From contig NZ_CP025030.1 in NCBI RefSeq assembly GCF_002812705.1, positions 1,798,001 through 1,862,000 on the forward strand: DNA of 64,000 nt, read 5' to 3'. Under the pieces are notes generated by a model. The model saw only the letters and a program-made list of their open reading frames with translations, was not told the origin of the DNA and made no database searches. Source of the DNA: Achromobacter spanius. GTDB lineage: Bacteria; Pseudomonadota; Gammaproteobacteria; Burkholderiales; Burkholderiaceae_B. Shown one piece after another: positions 46,361 to 54,508 of the stretch. Within the stretch, counting starts at the first letter, position 1. Each line of letters starts with the position of its first letter. Made by a program: the position numbers and the translations under genes.

Positions 46361-48977
46361 GTGACACCTCCTGGAAATATGCCTCACGCCAGTCCTGACG
46401 GCCGGATGCTCGGTGATGGTCAAACAGGGCCTGCGCATCAAGCTCGCTTCTGAGCACAGCCAAAGATCGCGGGTCCAGGCGGAGAGCTACCTTGCGCATG
46501 AACCCATCCTTCTGCGTGAGGAAGTAGTCTTGTTTCGGCGTACCTTCCGCCAATTGGTCTATTTGCTGCGGATTCAGGCCGAGTTCGGTGAAGGCCTTGC
46601 GCAGCGAAGGTGACGTCTTGGCTGCCGGGTACGGCAGAACGATTCGGTTCGGGACGTTGTCGCGGATCGAGGCGTAGATTGGGGAGTTGATGTAGCGCTC
46701 AGGCGATTGAGCGTCCATCCATACGCAGCCGAGGAGCTTGCGTAACGTGTCGATCCATTCCGCCAGTTTTCGTGCAAATATCGGCTCCTCCAGGTACCCC
46801 CACACCTCGGGCAACCCGATGAAGGTGGGCGCAACAAGGCCTGAGTTTCTGCGACTCTCGATCCTGTCCTGAATGCGATAGAAGCAATACAGAAGATAGG
46901 GAACGAGGACGTCTGGCTGAGCCAGGAGCTTTCCCATTTCAATGCCCAACACAGCGGCTGCCCGGCCAGTGGCGATCTCGTCAAAGATATCGAGTTCGTT
47001 ATCGAACCAGCGTGCGTTTAAGCTATCTCCAACCCATTCCGAAAGTGCATTGCGGAATGAACCGACGGGGAGTTGGACGTAGACCGCGTGGAGCTTCCAG
47101 TCTTTGCGCCGCAGCTTTATGGTTCCAAGGAGGGCCTTTTCCAGCTCTTCGCGATCGGCGCTGGTTGCCGAGTAGCCGCGTCGTTCGGACAGCGTGCAGA
47201 TCCAGTCTTTAACGAACTTAAGGTGTCGTACTTCGCCGATCAACGACAGTGGATTGACCGTCAGCCGGTCTGCGCTGGTGTCCTCAGGATCGCAGTAGAC
47301 GCCGCCCTGCATCATGATTGGAATGCGGCTCGAAAATGTGCGGTCGAAGATGAATACGTCCGATCCGGTGTACTTGCGGAACAAAGTCCAGCCTAAGTTC
47401 ACAATCGTTGTCTTGCCTAGGCCGGTCTCGCCGCAGACGAGCGTGTGCCCGATGTCATGGTAGAAGCCAGTCCAGAAATACGGGGTGCCGTAATCTGTGG
47501 GAAGCCCTGCAAGAGCCGGGGATGGGCGCTTCATCGTGGTGCTCAAGTGCCGATTCTCTTTCGACCCTTGCGACACGGTGCGCAGCGGTACTGCACGCGC
47601 CACAACTTCAGATCGAAGCGGTGCCCAGCGCGCGATGTCTCGCCAGGCGCCGGGGATGGACGCAGACCATGTGGATAGGGTGCCAAGCGTCTCGACGAGG
47701 GGCAAGAACTTCGCACTTATCAATGCGTCTCCGACTTTTCCCGCTGTAGCTCTGGCCTGTTTCATGGCCTCGTCCCAATCCTCGACGCGCTCGCCCTGGA
47801 ACGGCGCGGAAAACGAGGTCACGCTGAGGGTGTACTGGCCGTAAGCGATCTTTCCCCGGTTCACGTCTTTCTTCAGGTCTTCCGTTTCGTCGGCTGCTTC
47901 AACGCGACCTCTGTCCTCGCGCGGCGAGTAATTTGGATCGCCGGAGTTCGCTGCTACAGAAGCCAAAGCCCGCAAGTTCAAAGCGCTGGTGCGGTGGTAT
48001 GACCCCATCTTCTCGATCATTCGGGTGCTGGCGCTGGCATCTTGGATTCGATAGACGTGGCTGATCGTCACTTCGCCGGGCACCTTAAGAAGGTCGTCCA
48101 GCGCATGAGGACGGAGACGCGAAGGATAAAACTGGTGTGCGGCTGGCACGCCCGTGACCACACCAATGCGCTTGTAGCTCTCGGCTTTGAACAGGGCGTA
48201 GTCCTCAGCGGGTATAACTTCCCCATTAGCCATCGATTCATCGAGGAAATCGACCATGGCCACCTCCGCACGACGTGGCGCCGCTGGAGCTGCGCACGAC
48301 GCCAAGAAGGCGCCCAACGTGTCGCCGATGAGCCTTGTCAGCGTCAGCCCCGGCAGGCTGGCTCGCATCCGGGATAGGTGATTTTCAAACTCCTTGACTG
48401 CAGCACTGAGCTCCACCGATGTATAGGCGAAGTCGGCTTGGTCGGACCATATGCCACGAAGCGCGTGAACGATCGCTTGGACAGGGCCAGCCTTTTCATG
48501 GGCCATCGCGTGGAAGAACCTGCCCGCGATGCGATCCAAGCCGGCGGAAGCGCTTAACGCGATGGCGACATAGTGCCGGTTTATGAAGTTGGATTTAGTC
48601 TTGAACGCGTTGCTGCGCTCGTCTTCGACGATCTGAGAGTACGGATCCGGCATGACCGCGGCGGTGTACGGATCACACTTTCGACGATGCGTGATGAACC
48701 AGAATGTCAACGGGTAGCGGCTGGCGACCTGAAATGCGTGTTCAGCTTGCTGCATGAGACCAAGCAGTTGCGCAGATGATTGACTATCGGTGTCTGGACC
48801 CGTGTACTCGAAGCAGGCCATCAACGAGGAATCCTTGTTGACGACGATTTGGTCGTTGTATCGGAACATCCACGGCAACAGTTCAGCCGTGGGCGCAAGG
48901 CCGCTTGCCCGGGCTGCTTCCAGTTCGCCCAACGTGCCGGCGTCGAGGCGGTAGCCCTCTTTCTCTGTCAATAGCAT
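46344..48977 (-). CDS. virB4: VirB4-family T4SS ATPase
   Basis: An 877-residue cytoplasmic/membrane-bound ATPase, the most conserved T4SS component. The N-terminal half is the CagE/TrbE domain (ELLPWMFRYNDQIVVNKDSS at the start). Walker A is GETGLGKT (near residue 515), and the C-terminal ATPase domain ends in LRSELDAQALFDHHRA. Length is normal. It overlaps virB3 by ten bases. It drives pilus biogenesis and substrate transfer together with VirB11 and TraD. Confidence 0.94.
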   Translation of the reverse strand: MLLTEKEGYRLDAGTLGELEAARASGLAPTAELLPWMFRYNDQIVVNKDSSLMACFEYTGPDTDSQSSAQLLGLMQQAEHAFQVASRYPLTFWFITHRRKCDPYTAAVMPDPYSQIVEDERSNAFKTKSNFINRHYVAIALSASAGLDRIAGRFFHAMAHEKAGPVQAIVHALRGIWSDQADFAYTSVELSAAVKEFENHLSRMRASLPGLTLTRLIGDTLGAFLASCAAPAAPRRAEVAMVDFLDESMANGEVIPAEDYALFKAESYKRIGVVTGVPAAHQFYPSRLRPHALDDLLKVPGEVTISHVYRIQDASASTRMIEKMGSYHRTSALNLRALASVAANSGDPNYSPREDRGRVEAADETEDLKKDVNRGKIAYGQYTLSVTSFSAPFQGERVEDWDEAMKQARATAGKVGDALISAKFLPLVETLGTLSTWSASIPGAWRDIARWAPLRSEVVARAVPLRTVSQGSKENRHLSTTMKRPSPALAGLPTDYGTPYFWTGFYHDIGHTLVCGETGLGKTTIVNLGWTLFRKYTGSDVFIFDRTFSSRIPIMMQGGVYCDPEDTSADRLTVNPLSLIGEVRHLKFVKDWICTLSERRGYSATSADREELEKALLGTIKLRRKDWKLHAVYVQLPVGSFRNALSEWVGDSLNARWFDNELDIFDEIATGRAAAVLGIEMGKLLAQPDVLVPYLLYCFYRIQDRIESRRNSGLVAPTFIGLPEVWGYLEEPIFARKLAEWIDTLRKLLGCVWMDAQSPERYINSPIYASIRDNVPNRIVLPYPAAKTSPSLRKAFTELGLNPQQIDQLAEGTPKQDYFLTQKDGFMRKVALRLDPRSLAVLRSELDAQALFDHHRASGRQDWREAYFQEVSRVPNP

Positions 48978-49300
48978 GGGAAATCTCTGCCGAAGCCGAA
49001 GGGGCGCTTGTTCCGCTTTTGGGTCCCAATAGCGCGAGGTGCGTAGTGGTCGTGCTGAGTCTTGTACGCCTGGTACACATCGATCTTGTCGGGATCCTTG
49101 CTCATCACGTACCGCAGACCGAAATAAATAGGTATGCCTATGAGTGCCAGCCAGAAGCTACGGCTTATGACTGCAAAGAGCGGCACGAGCAATAGGAACG
49201 CGCCAGCAGCTCGACGGTCGAGGCCGATGATGCGGCGCTTCTCGATGAGGGCTTTGTCGATCTCGACTTCGAGCTCGTCGACCAGGTCGCGTTCGTCCAT
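48968..49300 (-). CDS. virB3: VirB3-family T4SS membrane protein
   Basis: A 110-residue inner-membrane protein with a helical hairpin of two hydrophobic stretches (AGAFLLLVPLFAVISRSFWL and ALIGIPIYFGLRYVMSKDPD). The KDPDKIDVY motif after the second helix is typical for VirB3. Its position between virB2 and virB4 and its overlap with virB4 are normal. It assists pilin insertion. Confidence 0.88.
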   Translation of the reverse strand: MDERDLVDELEVEIDKALIEKRRIIGLDRRAAGAFLLLVPLFAVISRSFWLALIGIPIYFGLRYVMSKDPDKIDVYQAYKTQHDHYAPRAIGTQKRNKRPFGFGRDFPCY

Positions 49301-49304
49301 CGCC

Positions 49305-49676
49305 TTAGGCCCCGATGGTGCACATCAGGTTTCGCCCGGATATCAGTGCCACGACGGTCGCAATACCGAATATCGAAGCTATGCCTCCGGCAAGGCGAAG
49401 AGCGAAGACCTTAACTTTCGACTGACCATCGTCGAGCAACCACAGCAGAATTGCGCCTACGCAGGCGACTAGGACCACAACAGAAATCAGCTCGTTGTTG
49501 ACCACGGCTTGGAAGCCGCTGCACAGTCGCCCGCCAAAAATGCTCTGCGCAGACGCAGGTGCTGGCATGAGCAAGGAAACTACTGCATAGCTCATTAGCA
49601 GTAGTCGATCTGCAGGCTTGGCGAGGGAGCGACCACGGGCCCATACTTGGAGCTGGTTCAGGCGGGGACTATTCAT
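49305..49676 (-). CDS. virB2: VirB2-family pilin of the T4SS
   Basis: About 123 residues from the ATG at 49676. A long leader with a signal sequence (LLMSYAVVSLLMPAPASAQ) is followed by a mature pilin with two hydrophobic helices (ISVVVLVACVGAILLWLLDD and LRLAGGIASIFGIATVVALI). This is the TrbC/VirB2 layout. It forms the conjugative pilus shaft of the T4SS, separate from the type IVb pilus encoded further down. It overlaps virB11 by eight bases. Confidence 0.88.
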   Translation of the reverse strand: MNSPRLNQLQVWARGRSLAKPADRLLLMSYAVVSLLMPAPASAQSIFGGRLCSGFQAVVNNELISVVVLVACVGAILLWLLDDGQSKVKVFALRLAGGIASIFGIATVVALISGRNLMCTIGA

Positions 49677-50727
49677 AGTGTTGGTCCTGGAGTTGGATTT
49701 TCGAAAACAACAGTCGGGTTTGGTACGAGCCGTTCGCGTCCACTCCCAAGATCTCTCTGATCTCGCGCGGGCCCCTGGATGGCCCGACGCGCTGGGCGTG
49801 GACGACGAATCTGAATGTGGATGCGATCTGGCGGCGGAGGTCGTGCAAGGGCCAGTTCTGGGTCTCTGGGGCCATCCGCAACATTGATTCCAGCCGCGGC
49901 AGTGCCATCGCGCTGGAGTCAGCATGTAGAGATACCTGGCTTCCCGGATGCCCGGTATTCAATGCATCCAATAGGTCGAAGGCTTCGGCACCGCGTACTT
50001 CGCCGAGAACAATGCGGTCAGGCCGACAACGAAGGCTGAGCCTCACGAGGTCGCGGACGCTGATTCCCAGCGCTTGGTTTGCCTCAAGCGCGACATGGTT
50101 GGGAACGTTCAAGCGTAGTTCGGCCGTATCCTCGACCGTAATGACCCGATCCGAGCTAGGAACGAGGTCCAGCAATGCGTTGAGTAGTGTCGTCTTGCCT
50201 GCTGACGTGGACCCGCTTAGAACAATGTTGTGACGCCGGTCCACAACCCACTGAAAGAAGTCCCGGATTGTTGAGCCACCACGTCGCATTGCGGCTTTTA
50301 GCGAATCGAGCTCACGCTGCTCGCTGGCGGCTTCCGAAGGATCCACCGCGACGACGTCGAAAGCGCCGTTTTCGACGTAGCTGTCCAGCGAAATCCGCCG
50401 GGCAGCAAAGCGGCGGACGCAGAGCATGGATCCGCGAAGTGCTGTGGGTTTACGCGCCGCCGCGATTCGGAGACCTGGCAGGCGCGCATCGAGCAGCGGG
50501 GCGTTGGGTTTTCCGTTCTTGCTGGCAATCAACGTGATCGCTCGATCGACCTGTTCTTCGCTCAACGTGGCGTCGACCCGGCGCATGACGCCCCGCTCCT
50601 CCACCCATATGTCGTCAGCAGCGTTGACCATCACTTCATTGATATCTTCGGAAGCGAGGTAGGGTTCAATCGCGCTCAAATGCTGGCGGAGGATGTCTTC
50701 GGCATAGGAGGTGGAAATATCCATCAA
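49669..50727 (-). CDS. virB11: VirB11-family T4SS ATPase
   Basis: A 352-residue hexameric traffic ATPase. The N-terminal domain starts with YLASEDINEVMVN, as in VirB11/TrbB. Walker A is GSTSAGKT (about residue 172), the Asp box is VEDTAEL, Walker B is IVLGEVRG, and the His box is SLHADS. It overlaps virB1 at the start (two adjacent ATG codons at 50727 and 50724). It lies second in the operon, before virB2, rather than at the end as in Agrobacterium. Confidence 0.93.
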   Translation of the reverse strand: MMDISTSYAEDILRQHLSAIEPYLASEDINEVMVNAADDIWVEERGVMRRVDATLSEEQVDRAITLIASKNGKPNAPLLDARLPGLRIAAARKPTALRGSMLCVRRFAARRISLDSYVENGAFDVVAVDPSEAASEQRELDSLKAAMRRGGSTIRDFFQWVVDRRHNIVLSGSTSAGKTTLLNALLDLVPSSDRVITVEDTAELRLNVPNHVALEANQALGISVRDLVRLSLRCRPDRIVLGEVRGAEAFDLLDALNTGHPGSQVSLHADSSAMALPRLESMLRMAPETQNWPLHDLRRQIASTFRFVVHAQRVGPSRGPREIREILGVDANGSYQTRLLFSKIQLQDQHYE

Positions 50728-51332
50728 CGGCGCCCCTCGGAATCTTGTGCCTGGGACTGCGGCTGATGTTGGGCCGACGTGGCGGCGAGCGTCGGGCCAG
50801 CCGCGGCAGCCTGCTGTGTTGCTGGCATCCGGCCTACTTGCAGGCCCCGTTCGCCTCGGGGCACAAAAGGAACGTGGACAGGGATCAAGGTTCCCGCGCG
50901 AATCGCACTGAGCTTTGCCTGGATCTTGTTCGCATACGCCACACGCTTGTTGGGGCTTGCGGCGTTGTAGGCGCCTACGGCATCCCAGGTGACGCCTAGA
51001 CGTTCAAAATTCTCGGCAAGGATCCACGCGCCTACGTACGCGGATACGCAGGGGTTGAAGAGGTCCTGTTTGGACACGCCAAACCGCTGCAACCGTTCGA
51101 GGTGCATGCTGTTTATCTGAGTCAGGCCGTAGTCGCATGAAGCGTTTGCATTGGCGCAATTGACAGCGTCTGCTTTGCCCGAAGATTCCTGCATAACAAT
51201 GGCTTGCAAGAGCTGGACGTCTATTCGGTGATAGGCGGCTGCTGCTGCGATGCAATCAGCGTGCGCCGGCGAGGGAAGGAAGGCCCACATCGCTATGGTT
51301 GCGGCGAATCGATACCTGGTTGGGAACTGCAC
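50724..51332 (-). CDS. virB1: VirB1-family lytic transglycosylase
   Basis: About 202 residues from a GTG at 51332 with AAGG six bases upstream; the longer frame from 51398 would include a hairpin. The signal peptide ends at AHA, followed by the SLT domain (DCIAAAAAYHRIDVQLLQAI, QESSGKADAV with catalytic Glu, YDYGLTQINSMHL-like block as CDYGLTQIN). It opens the peptidoglycan layer for T4SS assembly. It is the first gene of the T4SS run, reading away from the relaxase operon. Confidence 0.9.
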   Translation of the reverse strand: MQFPTRYRFAATIAMWAFLPSPAHADCIAAAAAYHRIDVQLLQAIVMQESSGKADAVNCANANASCDYGLTQINSMHLERLQRFGVSKQDLFNPCVSAYVGAWILAENFERLGVTWDAVGAYNAASPNKRVAYANKIQAKLSAIRAGTLIPVHVPFVPRGERGLQVGRMPATQQAAAAGPTLAATSAQHQPQSQAQDSEGRR

Positions 51333-51933
51333 GGCGCACCTTGAAGGAAAAAGCCCCGCCAGGCACCGAGCCCGGCGGGTAAGCCAGCGGATCGGCAACG
51401 AGGGAAGCCGACGTGAGCACTTTCGCCGCGCGTCGGATATTTGGCACCTAGTGAATTAAAGAGCGTCGAAACGTTACTTTGCGACTGCGCTTGTCAGCCA
51501 CTAAACGGTGTGATATCGGCTGGTGTCTATAGAGCGGCGGGAGGCGTATGTTTCCAACGCCGCACCACTGGACGGAAACGTTTGGATGCAAAGTGCCTCG
51601 AAGTAGTTGTTTCTTGGTGCGTGACAAAGGAAACTAAATGCTTCGAAGGGGAAGGGGCCTAACCAAAGGCCGGGCACTTAAATCTGTGCCCTCAAAAGGC
51701 GCAAACGCTTAAGGGCTAAGGGCGAAACCCAAGGGGGAAGGGCAACCGCAAGGGCCAAAAAGGTCGACAAAGGTTTTTGGGCGCCTCGATCTTGGGGCGG
51801 TGAAGATCACCGAGGCTCCCCCTTTTGTCAACATGTCGCAAGAGGTTACCTGTTGGAGAGGCCTGGTTTTCGCATTGACCCGTAAGCACGCTGGCGGCGA
51901 GGCTTGTCGCATTTTCCTCGCTGCCCACGCCCC
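51333..51933. promoter_or_regulatory. Divergent control region between the T4SS and relaxase operons
   Basis: About 600 bases without a convincing gene. It contains a hairpin CCCGCC/GGCGGG (51355-51379) followed on the minus strand by CTTTTTCC before virB1, a hairpin GGGCAC/GTGCCC (51671-51690), and a longer stem GCCTCG/CGAGGC with an inner ATCTT/AAGAT pairing (51783-51816), then CCCCCTTTT on the plus strand. It must hold both promoters and is a candidate for the transfer origin, since oriT often lies next to the relaxase operon. No nic site was recognised. Confidence 0.5.
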
Positions 51934-52431
51934 ATGACATACCTTCGGCATTCCACCTTTCGCCCGATTCGGCCGCCCGGGGCAATGCCGTTGCCGGACA
52001 AGGCCAAAGCGGAGATGCACCGCGAGCTAGGGCGTGTCTGCAACGGGGCTCAGCTCGCAGTTGCCCTTATTTGGCTTGGTCGATTTGATGGCTGGCAGAC
52101 GGCCACTAGCGGCGAAGGTGGTGCGGAACTCTACGACGTTGCGTGCCAACAGCTGAGGCGCCTGCGTGGCCCGTTCAGCAGTCCTATTAGCTTCGTGGAA
52201 TGGCTGGTCGACCTGCCGTGTACTCGTTGGCGAGCAGCCACAATCGACTCCACCAGCCAATGGGACCCCCTCGCCGAGCGCTTTACAGACTTTCAAGCCG
52301 CTTCGGGCAAGCTTGTGGTGGTTTACGCCTCGGACGTGGGCGCAGACGCATGGCGCAGTTATGTTAGAGGCTACCTGGCAGCGGCGTTGGTGCAGCTTGA
52401 GAGTACGAATCATGCTGGCAATCGAGTCTGA
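51934..52431 (+). CDS. Protein of unknown function ahead of the relaxase
   Basis: About 165 residues from the ATG at 51934; TTG at 51904 and ATG at 51985 are alternatives, and no ribosome site is decisive. It is soluble, mixed in structure and Trp-rich (IWLGRFDGWQTATSGEGGAE, then FVEWLVDLPCTRWRA). It overlaps the relaxase gene by 20 bases, so it is probably made with it and could be a relaxosome accessory factor. No known family was recognised. Confidence 0.65.
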   Translation: MTYLRHSTFRPIRPPGAMPLPDKAKAEMHRELGRVCNGAQLAVALIWLGRFDGWQTATSGEGGAELYDVACQQLRRLRGPFSSPISFVEWLVDLPCTRWRAATIDSTSQWDPLAERFTDFQAASGKLVVVYASDVGADAWRSYVRGYLAAALVQLESTNHAGNRV

Positions 52432-54505
52432 CGTTGTATTGCTCGCCTGTGCGGGCGCAGCCGCCGGCGCGCTGTATTGGTTGCGGAGGCCGATGCCGGG
52501 CACGTCAAGTCAATCGCAGGTGGGGCCTGGCCCAGTCCAACAATCGGCTCCGAGCGCGCGGCACCTGGAAGTGTTGCCGGCACAACGCCTCTTTGACATC
52601 ACAGGGACCTCGCCTCTCGTAGAGTTGATTCGCCAGCGCATGGGATTCACTCCCGAGAATTTCGAGCGTGACGTGCGTCCGCTGCTAGCGGCATTTGCGG
52701 AATTCGTTCAGCTACTTCCAGCGTCTGAGTCGCATCATCACGCGCAACCAGGTGGGCTCCTGGTGCATCTGCTTGAGGTCGCTGCGCACGCGCTGCACTT
52801 CCGGGATGCCTACAAACTCCCACTGGGTGTGGCGCCGGAAGAGCAAACGCGGCTGGCTGCGCGGTACACGTATGCCGTGCTCGTCGCGGGCCTGCTGCAC
52901 GACATTGGGAAGCCTGTTACCGACGTGGTGGTGCAGCTCCAAGGCGCATCTGGAGAATCAAAACCTTGGGTGCCTTTGGGCGGAACAATGCAAGAGCAAG
53001 GGGCTGACTGGTACACCGTCGATTTCCCGGCTCAAAGAGAGTACCGGAAGCACGAACGGTTGGGGTTGCCCTTGTTGCGCACCCTTGTTCCAGGTAAAGC
53101 GCTTGCTTGGATTGGCGAACATAGTCCCCTTATGGACGAGCTCTTCGACTACTTGGGCGGAGAACAGAGAAAGGGAGTGATCGCCGAGCTCGTGGGTCGG
53201 GCCGACAGGGAATCGGTAGCGAGCAACTTAGCCACTGGTCCGAGAACGCGCTTTGCATCGGCGCGCGCCGTTCCTCTCATCGAACGGTTGATGGGCGGGC
53301 TGCGCCGCGTTCTGGCAGAAGGGTCTGTTTCGATCAATCGGGCTGGGGCAGTCGGATTTTGTGATGGTGAGTCGCTATGGTGCGTTTCCGGGTCAATTGC
53401 CAAGCTTGTCAGAGACCATCTGGCGCAGACTGAGCAGCGTAGGCCTGGCGCAGCGGGCATTCCCGACGATAACTCGCGGCTATTCGACACCTGGCAGGAA
53501 TATGGCGCAGCGATATCAAATGAAGCTGGTGCAGCCATCTGGACCGTAAAAATCGCGATTGGGACGTGGTCCCAACGCCTTACCGTCCTTCGATTTCCCT
53601 TGTCGATACTGTTCCAGGATCCAGCCCAATATCCGGCGGCCCTGCCGCCTGGTGCAGTCTCTGTAGTTGATGTAAAAGCCCCGCGCGGCGCGGCAGGCGG
53701 ACACGCCGACGACCACTGTCCGCCCGCCTCGCCTGTGGCGCCATCGGCGCCGGCAGAGCAGATGCCGCCTGCGCACGAAGAGCCGATCATAGAAGCTACC
53801 GATGTTGGTGCAGGCGATGACAAGCCTGTTGCTGGCACGAGCCCCGGCGTTGAAGACCTTCCCGAGATGGATGATCTCGATCCAGATGTTGTTGGCGTGG
53901 TGCAGGACAGCAATTCGTTATCTGCCTCGATCGAATTAGAAGCGGATGATCAGTATCTCGACGATATCGATAGCGCGATTCCGGAGCTGGTCCAATCCCC
54001 AGAGGTTGAAGCGCCCGAATTGATGAGTGCGCCAGTTGCCCCACGTGTGAGGGCTGCGCCAGCTCCGGCGGCGCTGCCTGCCATGCCGGCTCGCAAGGCG
54101 AACGTAGAGCGCTTCATGGCCTGGATTCAATCCGGTGTCAGTTCTGGATCAATTGCATACAACGAGGCCAACGCCGCAGTGCATTTCTGTGAAGAAGGCG
54201 TGCTTCTGGTGTCGCCAAAGATCTTCAAGGACTACGCGGACAACTTCGAGGCGCGGATCGACATGCCCACGTCTACAGATGGCGCGCCATCCAAGGAGCC
54301 GTGGCGGGTTCTGCAACAGCAGTTTCAAAAGTCGGAGTACCCGCAGAAGAGCGGAAGCGGCTCTTTTCTCCACCGATACAACGTCAGTGGTCCAGGCGGC
54401 AAACAGTTGACGGGGATCTTGATCCCCGGACCGGAACGCTTCTTTCAGCCCGTCCCTGCGGCCAACCAGTTATTGAAGCCGGCGTCCGCCGGTGCGAGCG
54501 CCTGA
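52412..54505 (+). CDS. traI: MOBH relaxase (TraI_2 family)
   Basis: A 697-residue conjugative relaxase from the ATG at 52412, which gives an N-terminal hydrophobic segment. The TraI_2 domain (about 55-330) holds the MOBH/HD hallmark: HHH at residues 108-110 in ESHHHAQPGGLLVHLLEVAA, then LLHDIGKPV. A long acidic Pro/Ala linker (about 420-580) leads to the C-terminal TraI_2_C domain (FMAWIQSGVSSGSIAYNEAN, then FCEEGVLLVSPKIFKDYA). MOBH relaxases nick oriT in SXT/R391, clc and PAPI-1 type elements. The traD gene follows after three bases. Confidence 0.9.
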   Translation: MLAIESDVVLLACAGAAAGALYWLRRPMPGTSSQSQVGPGPVQQSAPSARHLEVLPAQRLFDITGTSPLVELIRQRMGFTPENFERDVRPLLAAFAEFVQLLPASESHHHAQPGGLLVHLLEVAAHALHFRDAYKLPLGVAPEEQTRLAARYTYAVLVAGLLHDIGKPVTDVVVQLQGASGESKPWVPLGGTMQEQGADWYTVDFPAQREYRKHERLGLPLLRTLVPGKALAWIGEHSPLMDELFDYLGGEQRKGVIAELVGRADRESVASNLATGPRTRFASARAVPLIERLMGGLRRVLAEGSVSINRAGAVGFCDGESLWCVSGSIAKLVRDHLAQTEQRRPGAAGIPDDNSRLFDTWQEYGAAISNEAGAAIWTVKIAIGTWSQRLTVLRFPLSILFQDPAQYPAALPPGAVSVVDVKAPRGAAGGHADDHCPPASPVAPSAPAEQMPPAHEEPIIEATDVGAGDDKPVAGTSPGVEDLPEMDDLDPDVVGVVQDSNSLSASIELEADDQYLDDIDSAIPELVQSPEVEAPELMSAPVAPRVRAAPAPAALPAMPARKANVERFMAWIQSGVSSGSIAYNEANAAVHFCEEGVLLVSPKIFKDYADNFEARIDMPTSTDGAPSKEPWRVLQQQFQKSEYPQKSGSGSFLHRYNVSGPGGKQLTGILIPGPERFFQPVPAANQLLKPASAGASA

Positions 54506-54508
54506 TCT

